Positions 1 through 8,300 of a stretch of DNA of 24,275 nt are shown here, one piece after another. Positions within the stretch are counted from its first letter, which is position 1. Every line of letters begins with the position of its first letter. Source of the stretch: a virus. A program made the position numbers and the translations under genes. The DNA is taken from positions 1 to 24,275 of IMG/VR virus record IMGVR_UViG_3300031368_000013. One strand, given 5' to 3'. The notes below the pieces were generated by a model. The model ran no database searches. It worked only from the letters and a program-made list of their open reading frames with translations, and was not told the DNA's origin.

Positions 1-259
1 TAGCCGCAGCGTCAGCGTCTATGGCATCAAAGATGTCTGTAGCACCTGTGGTAGCATTAGCGGCTACACCGACATCCAGGTCAGCAGTTGCAGTCCCGCC
101 AGCAGTGGTAATATCAACTACAACCCTGGTTACGATGATGGCCTTATCCTCTGGGTTTTGCCATGCGAAGGCAAAAGCATCAGCAGCACCCGCAGCAAGA
201 GCCACCCTCTTAACTCGCCTGCGCACCATGCTTTCAATTCCTGTAAATATTGTACCCAT
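1..259 (-). CDS. Probable head decoration / capsid-accessory protein, 3' end cut by window edge
   Basis: Minus-strand frame open from an ATG at 257-259 to the window edge (86 codons visible). An AGGAG site lies just upstream of the ATG. The visible protein starts MGTIFTGIESMVRRRVKRVA, then turns into a beta-rich stretch with alternating Thr/Ala/Gly and Val, including IIVTRVVVDITTAGGTATAD. I know similar segments from small phage proteins encoded just after the major capsid gene, which is where this one sits (about 100 nt downstream of it). The role on the capsid surface or as a head accessory is inferred from position and composition; no catalytic motif is visible. A long open frame at 130-564 overlaps both this gene and the capsid gene but is a shadow. 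Confidence 0.6.
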   Translation of the reverse strand, partial: MGTIFTGIESMVRRRVKRVALAAGAADAFAFAWQNPEDKAIIVTRVVVDITTAGGTATADLDVGVAANATTGATDIFDAIDADAAA

Positions 260-358
260 TGGGTTCTCCTTCTTTTGTTTGACTTGGCGCTAATTATTTG
301 ACTAGGCTTGCGCCTGCTCAGCCTATAAAGGAAGGACTGATAAGGTTCAGCCCTCAGC

Positions 359-1348
359 TTACCCGGTATCAGTGATAGCGGCCGTCTGGTCGCAACTGTG
401 GATTCGGGTAATAGACTTGGGGCTACCCATCGCCAGGGCGGTGTAGCAGTAAGCTCGGATGCCCTCGGCGTTGTAACCCTCCAGCTTATCAAAGTGGTCA
501 ACCTCAAAAAAGTCTTTCCCGCCAGTTGAGCCACCGAGACAGAGGCTAACGCCACCCTCTTCAATTGAGCCAGTTCTGATAGCGTAAATGCTTACCAGGT
601 TGCCTGAACCTAGATACCCACCGTCATTGTCATTCTCAGTCAACAGATAATCTGAGGTAACGATGGGAATACCGTTTACGGTTTCGACCAAAGTGCCGAA
701 CTCACTAGGAGTTCTGGCCATCACGATAGCCCCAGCTTTGCCCATTGAGTAGATGAACAATTTATCCTTGATAGCTGGGGGCATCAGGATAAAACTAGGT
801 TTGGGCTTGCATTGTCTGATAAGTTCCAGGAGAGCAGCTATGGTTAGTTCCCCGGCTGCTCCGCCAGCATCAAAGTCCTGGTTTGCACCAAAAGCGTGTC
901 CGCCGGTGGCAGGGCAGAGCTTGTCCAGTCCATCGAACTCCTTGGGGTAGGTGGTTGCATCCCCATAGACAAGTTTGTTTTCAATGGTTCGCAGTGCCCC
1001 CTTGATGATTTGAGCTTGAATGACTCCCCTGTAGTCATTGGGGTCTTTGTAGGTTTCCTGAGCGCCTTTAACAAGTGCCCATTGGTCACCAAACTCCTTC
1101 AATGCCACACTAGGTTGACCATAGGTGGCTACTTCTTTCCAGCCGTATTGCTCGCCCTTGGACTTGGCGGAGATACTAGGTAGCGTCGCCTCCCGATTCC
1201 ATTTTAAGGTGTAGGAATCAATCGTGGTGACAGGCAACTTAGGTATAAGCTGCCCAACTTCATATACCGTCTGGACGACACCAGCTAGTAGCTTAGATTG
1301 CACCAACTTCACCATTTCGGTTGTGTTGGCGAAATATCCAGTAATCAT
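359..1348 (-). CDS. Major capsid protein (HK97-fold type)
   Basis: A 329-aa protein that should form the icosahedral shell. The start ATG at 1348 follows an AGGAGG site by about 8 nt. The N-terminal part (MITGYFANTTEMVKLVQSKL) looks like the N-arm and spine-helix region. It is followed by a basic/aromatic stretch and a beta-rich domain with the nucleotide-independent fold expected of phage shells: GIPIVTSDYLL near residue 225 and a C-terminal section on sequestered loops and strands. The order portal, giant protein, scaffold, this gene, decoration protein is the standard head-gene order, and length matches the 300-400 aa typical of these proteins. There is no prohead protease domain in it, and scaffold is encoded separately just upstream. 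The fold assignment rests on size, composition and position; I cannot name the exact capsid family. Confidence 0.85.
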   Translation of the reverse strand: MITGYFANTTEMVKLVQSKLLAGVVQTVYEVGQLIPKLPVTTIDSYTLKWNREATLPSISAKSKGEQYGWKEVATYGQPSVALKEFGDQWALVKGAQETYKDPNDYRGVIQAQIIKGALRTIENKLVYGDATTYPKEFDGLDKLCPATGGHAFGANQDFDAGGAAGELTIAALLELIRQCKPKPSFILMPPAIKDKLFIYSMGKAGAIVMARTPSEFGTLVETVNGIPIVTSDYLLTENDNDGGYLGSGNLVSIYAIRTGSIEEGGVSLCLGGSTGGKDFFEVDHFDKLEGYNAEGIRAYCYTALAMGSPKSITRIHSCDQTAAITDTG

Positions 1349-1367
1349 TTAGTGTTCCTCCTGTGTT

Positions 1368-2069
1368 CTATTTTTTCTGTTCATCTCGGAAGTCCTCAGC
1401 GAATAACTTACTCGCTGATTTGCCTTCCAAAGACTCTCCTCCACCAGAAGTCACACCGGAGTCGGGGTCGAACTTTTCACCCTTTTTGCTTTCTGGCTGC
1501 TTGCCAGTTTTCAGCGTCTTGGCTAGGGTTTTGGCTTGCTCAACAGTCGTCAGGCCAAGGTCTTTCATGCCCTTTTTGAGGTCTTCGGCCTTAATACCTT
1601 CTGCCTCTGCGATTTTCCAGAGTTCGATTTCAAGCTGCGTTTGCTTCGCTGCATTAACCTCTGACTCATGTTCAGCCTTTGAGCGGTTTAGCTCAGCCTC
1701 TCGCTTGTCGAGTTCCTTTTTCTTAGCCTCAAGTTTGTCCAGCAAGTCTTTGTAGGACTTCTTAGCCTGGAGTTCCCTGAGCCTTTCCGGGTCCCCCTTA
1801 GCAGCCTCCAGTTCGGCCTGATCTATCTGCTCCTGTACCTTGGTAACTTCGCCCTTCAGGTCGTCAAGTTCCTGGCGCTCAGCATCAAGACCAGCTTTCC
1901 TATCGTCTAGTTCTTTGGCGGTTCTACCCGCCGTAGCGAGAGCATCATTAACCGCTTTGTCCCTTTCCTCCTCGGTGTAAGTCTTGGCTGGTTCCTTTGA
2001 AGTAGTCCCAGGTCTACCATCAGAAGACTTCTGAGAAGCGTCCTGGTTGGTCTCTTTGGTTTCGTCCAT
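1368..2069 (-). CDS. Capsid scaffolding protein
   Basis: A 233-aa highly charged protein encoded 19 nt upstream of the major capsid gene. The N-terminus is disordered and Ser/Thr/Lys rich. Residues about 45-165 are a long heptad-like coiled coil rich in Glu, Lys, Leu and Ala. The C-terminus carries Gly/Ser spacers followed by a short basic tail ending DEQKK. This matches phage scaffolds, which line the inside of the prohead and are removed before packaging. The start has the strongest ribosome site in the window, a full AAGGAGGTGA 4 nt before ATG, which suits a protein needed in large amounts. The stop is TAG. A hairpin and an intrinsic terminator separate it from the genes upstream, so its transcription may be controlled separately. 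A minor structural GP20-like protein is an alternative name for the same role. Confidence 0.8.
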   Translation of the reverse strand: MDETKETNQDASQKSSDGRPGTTSKEPAKTYTEEERDKAVNDALATAGRTAKELDDRKAGLDAERQELDDLKGEVTKVQEQIDQAELEAAKGDPERLRELQAKKSYKDLLDKLEAKKKELDKREAELNRSKAEHESEVNAAKQTQLEIELWKIAEAEGIKAEDLKKGMKDLGLTTVEQAKTLAKTLKTGKQPESKKGEKFDPDSGVTSGGGESLEGKSASKLFAEDFRDEQKK

Positions 2070-2091
2070 TGGTCACCTCCTTAAGTAACTA

Positions 2092-2118
2092 GAGCCAGCA
2101 TCTTTGATTTACCGGCTC
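2092..2118 (-). other. Leader hairpin before scaffold gene
   Basis: GAGCC at 2092-2096 pairs with GGCTC at 2114-2118, extended by a G-C pair after one mismatch, around a loop of about 17 nt. It lies between the intrinsic terminator and the Shine-Dalgarno site of the scaffold gene. It could protect the 5' end of a processed scaffold/capsid message. No T-run follows, so it is not itself a terminator. Confidence 0.35.
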
Positions 2119-2123
2119 AAATG

Positions 2124-2150
2124 AAAAAGCCCGCTTAGTGCGGACTTTTG
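2124..2150 (-). terminator. Intrinsic terminator between giant-protein segment and scaffold/capsid segment
   Basis: On the minus strand AAAAGTCCGC and GCGGGCTTTT form a stem (2125-2149) with one A-C mismatch and a 5-nt loop, followed by a T-tract. A second perfect 6-bp hairpin (GCCACC/GGTGGC, 2154-2174) lies directly upstream of it in the transcript. The position inside a co-directional structural operon implies either partial termination, giving different dosage, or an antitermination regime. The A-tract before the stem would also make it partly bidirectional. Confidence 0.75.
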
Positions 2151-2187
2151 TTTGCCACCCTTGAAGGCGGTGGCTTACCCTTCGACC

Positions 2188-2301
2188 CTATCTTCTATTA
2201 CTTCCCTTTCCTACATTCCTTGTCGGTGAGCATCCACCCCTACCTCTATTTGCCCTAACCCCCTTGCCAGAGCCATCTCTTTTGGGTATTCCTTTTGCCA
2301 T
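2188..2301 (-). CDS. 37-aa basic Gly-rich small protein
   Basis: A 37-codon frame, ATG at 2299-2301 and TAG at 2188-2190, placed 9 nt after the stop of the giant gene. A strong AAGGAGGAATT site precedes the ATG. The product (MAKGIPKRDGSGKGVRANRG, then a further Gly/Arg-rich stretch with a single Cys) is strongly basic, with no predicted helix or membrane segment. Its Gly-Arg composition suggests nucleic-acid or acidic-protein binding, but I do not recognise a defined family. It is the last gene before the hairpin pair and terminator at 2124-2174. The SD site and tight spacing support translation; function unknown. Confidence 0.6.
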   Translation of the reverse strand: MAKGIPKRDGSGKGVRANRGRGGCSPTRNVGKGSNRR

Positions 2302-2310
2302 AATTCCTCC

Positions 2311-5300
2311 TTACTTAAATAACTCCTTAAACCTCTCCACATCCTGTTGTGTCTCCCAGGGAGTAGGTTCTGCTTCTGCATTTCCTCTGTCCTTAATAGA
2401 TGTGTACCCTTTGGCTAAAACCAGCCAGTCATCTAATTCTGGATGCTTAGCTCTGAAGTCTAATCGAGGATTTCCAGATGGCAAGCCTAAATATGTCTGG
2501 TACAGGTTATAAACCTCTCTACTAGGCACTTTGCTATAATCCCGTGCTTCTGCCCAGCCTTCTTTGCCATCTGTGTCCTTATATAGTTGAACCATAGCTT
2601 GTTCAAAGTCTTTATGCTCCATGAGCCACCAGTCATCTTCATAGTCCTTGAAATCAGACTGATACCATTCCACATAGGCAGGCGTTAAATCTTCAGGAAA
2701 CTCTAAATCCTCAGCCCGCATGGTTAGTCTGGCAGCCCAGAAGTCGCCATGTTCTTGTAGATATTTTTGCTTGGCAATGTCTCCCTCTATGGCATCATAT
2801 TCAGTCTGTGCATCCCGCCACTTGATTTGAAACTGGTAATACTCCATACCTTTGTAATCTTCAGTCCCTTCCCAGCCCCAGTTCTCCATCGCCCAATTAG
2901 TAAATTCGGGATTCTCCAGCCTCCATAGCTTAGCCTCGGCGCTATTGCCACTGACTCCCAAGTCATTGTAGGCAAAGTAGTCATCAATCAAGCTCTCCGA
3001 GGGTAAGCCCAAGCCCATGTCTTCTAGGGATATGCCCAGTTCCTTGCCCCATTGCCTCAGGAGGTTATAGGCTTCCATAGATTGCAGTTTTCCACCATAA
3101 CCCCACAAGGCTAGCATAGCATCTTCCTCGGGGTGAGCCTTTCTATATTCAGCCCGCCAGTCCTTAGAAAGCTCAGGATACAGCGCTAAAAGGCCTTCCT
3201 TCTCGGCATCGGACAGCATTTGATACTGCTTCCATAAGCCGTAGTATTTGGCAGGGATATTCCCTTCGTTGTAGTCATCCTCGGTCATCTGAGAAATCGG
3301 CTTGTAGGGAAGCTCCCAGTATTCCCTGCCCAGCCTTTCCGTATCCTGGCTCTTTCTTATCCAGACTGAATTAAGCCCCTTCTCTTCCCTCTCTGCGGTG
3401 ATGTAGTCAAGAATCTCGTGGTAGAGGCCTGCCCCCCATTTCTCTACAAAGCCATCAATCCGCCTGTCTCTTTCGTCCCAGTTGTAATCGCCATTGGAAA
3501 GATACATGGCGGGATCATCAGCAAACCTTACCTGTGAGTTATATTCAGCATAAGCCAAGTCCCATCGAAACTCATATTTTGAGCCCTCAGCCTCCTTCTC
3601 ATCGAAGTATTCGTAGATAGAGGCATAAGTCGGGTCTCGCTCCATGGCCTCCATGATAGCCCCATAGTTTTGGCCGGCCTCGCTGCAAAGTTCCCGATAT
3701 TCCCTGGTGCCGATTTCGCCAGCCTGCAATCTCCTAGTGTATTCGTCTATCCTCTCATAGTAGATTGCTCTCTCCTCATCTATCCTGTTTGTATAGGCCT
3801 CCCATTCCCCTGTCTGGCGCAACTTACTGTCACCCTGGGCGGCTTCGTATAGCTCGGCCAGCTCGGGATAGCGCTCAAGCAAGTCCTGTTTTTGCTTCTT
3901 TGTTAGCTCTCCCCAGCCAAGTGCCCCCTTCTCCCAGGCCTCTATTTGCTTTTCGTCAAGTTCATCTCTTGGTATCTGTGGGGTATATTCTTTGACCCTA
4001 TCGTAAAACTTAACCCAGCTAGATTCAGGGAAAGTCCGCCAGCCGAATATCTCAAAAGCGGGCACGGCTGCCTTGGCTGTCCCTTCAGGTATTTCATAAT
4101 CTCTTACTGCCCCGGGAACCATCCAGTTAAGCCCCTGCTCCATCCAGATAGGCTCAAAGCGGGAGAGGATATACCTGAGATACTCTGCCGGTGTCTCAAT
4201 CGGATAGCCCAAAAAGTCCTTGCCGTTTATGAGTTCTAAGCCAGTTCCCACCAGGGGCGAGGCACGAGTGTACCACCAGTAGATAAATGGATTATCCCTG
4301 TTAATTGGTATTCTGTCACTACCCTTCAGAATCCGCACAAGGTCTATGCGCTCTCTTTCCCCAATCTCATTGATACAAGCGGAGATATTTCCAAATAACC
4401 GCACAAGCCCATACCAGAAGCCACCGGGGCCGAAATTATAGTTCCCGACTTTAATAGTCATAAACTGGGCTGTCGGTCTCCAGGTAACTTCACCGGTTAT
4501 TGGGTCTTCCTGAATCCCCAGCCCCCCTGCTATATCGCGCCAGGCCTCATCATCGTCTTTGCCTGAAAGGAGAGACATTGCCAGTTGTATTCCCACATAG
4601 TAAGCCACCCCAGCGGCCATCAAACCCCCCAGTGATTGCCTAGCAAATGCCCCTGTGTAACCGCCCCTGAATATATCTGCTACAACAGACAAACAAGCCC
4701 GGGTATAATTCGGTGCAAACCACATGATAGATGATTCCAGTTGCCTCATTGTCAAAGGCACACCGGCAGCCTGGGCATCCGCCAGCCCCGTCATTAAGTC
4801 TAATGACCTGGCCAGCTCAAACCCCTTGCCCTGCTTTAATGCCTTTGGCGAGAGAGCCTTCCAGAACTCATCCCTGACTATCTCGCCGGCAGAGTAAAAC
4901 GCCATCTCCGCTCTCTCAAATGGAGACAAAGGTATTCTCTCCAGGGTCCATGCCGCTATCTTGGCAAGCCCGTGCTTTCCCCTCAAGACATCGAAGTAAT
5001 CAATCGCCCTGGAGCTCCCACCAAAGCTCGCCCTTTGCAAGGCGGCATCCTCATTCCTTGCCATGTAACCATAGAACACGCCAGGGGTGAAAAACGCCCT
5101 AGTAGAATCAGCTAATGCCTTATACCACCCACCCATGAGTTTTAACCCAGTTCTAGGGCTGCTCAGCAGCATCCCATGGGAAATCCCAAATGAAGTCAGT
5201 CCTTGAATCATCATGGCTGAAAAGTCAAGGCTTGCCTTTGTTATTCTCAAGATGCTGGCTGCATCGCTAGTGAACTTGAGAACTGAGCTGCCGCTTTCAT

Positions 5301-8300
5301 GCCCGAAGAACTTATTACAGGCATCGATGAAGTCCTGGTTAAATATCCTGCCGCCGGCGAAGGGCATGGGGATATAACCTTCACCGATCCCCGGTTGTCT
5401 TACAATCTCCATCTTAGTCGCTCTTTCCGCTCTGGCCTGCCAGTATGGAGCTTTCCTAGCCTCCATCAGAGTCTTTGCTTCACTGGCTAGATTGTCAAAT
5501 GCTGCCTTCCGCTCAGCCGCTGTCATAGCCTCTGGCACGGAGAATGATACTTGCCATGCCTCAGTGTCCCCCGAAAGCTCACTAATGCCCTCTATCTTCG
5601 GCTTGATGTGCGTATAAGGCGGGGATAATCCCTGCTCTTCGTATGTTTCGACCAGTTTCGCATAATCGTCAAGGGAGATTTGTGTGGTTTTGCCCTTACC
5701 TTTAGGTTGAACAGGCGTTGTGTAGCCGAACATATCCACCTGTAAGCCGGCCTCTGGCATACCAGCTTCGGCTTTGGGGATTGCAGTCTCAACATTCTTA
5801 CTGCGAGCTATTATATTTAATCCTGTGGTACTATCTGCCTTTACCACAACACTTTCATCACCTACCATTATTAGGGAATTAGTTGCTTTTTCGTATCTCC
5901 ATCTCATCCCAGAAGCTTCTTCAGTGATTGTTCCATCACGCAGGGTTGCTAATCTTGCTCTGGCTTTAGCAAGATGTTCCTCCGTCATGTAAGACTGTTT
6001 AACTCGCTCGCCAACAGGGGCAGCCTCTTTTGCCTCCACATCAGCTTGATATAAAGAACCTTCTGTAACCTCTGGGGTAACAGGTGTAACCTCTACTGGT
6101 GTTACATTCTCAGGACTACCTTCTACCTCAGCCAGTATATTGAGCATCCGCTTAATGCCTTCTGTTCTCTGGTTAGCAACATCAACTAGAACTCTAAGGT
6201 CAGCGAATCTTTGTTTTGTATTGGCAAGACCTTCTATTTGCTTTATGAGTTCCCCTTCGGTTAAGTTGAAATGCTCCGCCAGTTCATCTATGACATAGGC
6301 TGAAGGCACTCGCCCTTCTGGTGTTCGTGCCTGGACTTGCTCGACAGGCTTCACCATTAAGGCTGCCGCCTCTTTCAAAGTAAAGCTCTCAGGCCATTCA
6401 CCTTGTTTCAGGAAATAATCCAGATGGCGTTTTAGCTTGCCGATTTGGGCTGTAAAAGTGGCCACTGGGTCAGTTTTCAGGGTTTCTCCCAGTGCCTCAA
6501 CTTCTGCTGCCTCTTCACCAGTCATCTGCCCTATCTCCTGAAGCTGAGTCTCCATAGTATTGCGGAAGGCTAGCCTGTCCTCATACTCCATAGCTTCAAA
6601 AGCCTGTCGTATCTTCTGGTCGGGTGGGATTTCAGGAACTTCTTTGGCTGCCTTGATAGCTTCTTCCGTTTCCGCCTTGAGCGACTTTATAAAGGACTGC
6701 ATCTGCTTTAAGGTGTTCCGTAAAGCCTGAGTCTCCGATGACTTTTCCCCTATTAAAGCTCTCAATCTTCCCCCAAGCTCAGGAAATCGCCTCTGTATCG
6801 CTCTCAGGGTTTGCCCTGGCAGTATCTCCCCCCTCTTGGCCCTGAGAACCAGTGAGTGCAGCTTGGCGGCATCGGCAAGGTCCCCTTGTGTCCGCTCTGC
6901 CCGTTCCACGGCTTCAGGATAGCGTTCCTCCAGCCTCTCCGAGGGAGTAACCCCAAACTCCTGTAGTTGTTCCTCGACTCTCTTATTGGCCACTGCCTTA
7001 TAAGTTTCCTCGATGTAAGTCCCGATAGATGCTTCGGGGTTTGGCGCATACATAAAGCCGGTCTGTATCCCCCCAGCCATTGTCTCAAAGGTGCGTGGCT
7101 TCATATAAGACGGTTTGGCCCCGACAGCCCTGCCGCCTCTCCCAGGCTTGCCTCTGGCCTCTGTTACCTCGCCTTCTACCATTCGCCCAGTTACTACCCT
7201 GTGCATCCACGCCTCGTTGATGACATTTGGCGCCACGCCTTCTTTTTGCTGGAGTGTTGATACCGCCTTGTTTATCCTGTTGAATCGGGCTACATACTCT
7301 AGTCCGCGGCTCATGTCTGTCCAGTCATACATCTCAGGATGGGTTAATACATGCTCTACAGTGCCGGCATTAGTGCGCTCACTTTCATAACCTGAAAGCA
7401 GCCGGCCTGCCATCTTGGAAGAGTAGCCTGCTTCATTGAAGCCAAAGTATCTTACGGAGTCGCCGATTATGCTTTTAAGAGTGCCGGTTTCTATCTTGGC
7501 GGCATTTTGCCCCATCTTCTCAATAGCCCTGTAAGTAACGGCTATCCGTCCCACTATGTCCTCGGTCACCTGGCTGTCTATCTTGAGCGAGGACCGCCAG
7601 CCTAGGATTGTCTTCTGAATTTTCCCTATCCCCGGCATCTCGGCTGTCTTTTCAAGGGCTGTCCTAATCCAGTTCGGAACCATCAAGCCCTTTTTTATCT
7701 CCTCGTTGCTGGGTATCTGGAAGAGGGTGTCGGGTTCTCCCGGCATCCCCATGATATTACTGGGGTCTTTTACACCCAGGCCCATGTCTCCGCCCGCGGG
7801 GACAACGAGGTCTGGATTAGTAGATTGAATCTGATTTAATGCCGTCTGCGCCTGTCGCTGTATCTCGGGCAAGGCACTAACCTCATCCACTGCCTTACTC
7901 AAGGCCTCTTGCCCCTCTGGTGTTTCCAATACCTGCCCAATAGCCACAAGCTCGGCCTGCTCTTTAGGCACTCCGTTCTGTGTGAGTTTCTCTATTGTCT
8001 CGTTAATCTGTGCCATCTGGCTTGAGTTCATAAATCGGTAGAGATGCGCGGTATGAGTTCCCCCACCAATAATCGCCAGAGGCAGAATAGCAACTAGCGT
8101 TCTCAGGGTAACTTCAGGAATCCCCTCAAACATCCCTCTGTTCTCGTCTATCGTGGCGACTGTGGCGTTTTGAATAGCTTGCTGCACAACCTCTTCCATA
8201 GTCTCGGCTATTTCAATGTCGGTAAATGTTTTCAATCCCTTTATTGCGAGTTGCCTCCAGGTCAGATTTACGAGTTCCCTTTTGACATTCCGGCTGAAAG

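Noticed and set aside
304-324. AGGCT/AGCCT hairpin between capsid and decoration genes as a terminator
   Set aside because: Only 5 bp with an 11-nt loop and no T-run; a weak leader structure at most. The 99-nt gap shows no gene or convincing promoter.
130-564. 144-aa minus-strand open frame across the decoration and capsid genes
   Set aside because: It overlaps two better-supported genes in another frame, has no family features and its product looks like out-of-frame translation.
1298-1755. Plus-strand open frames opposite the scaffold and capsid genes (93 and 130 aa)
   Set aside because: Ser/Phe-rich antisense products of the charged scaffold sequence; no SD site and no supported gene on the plus strand anywhere in the window.
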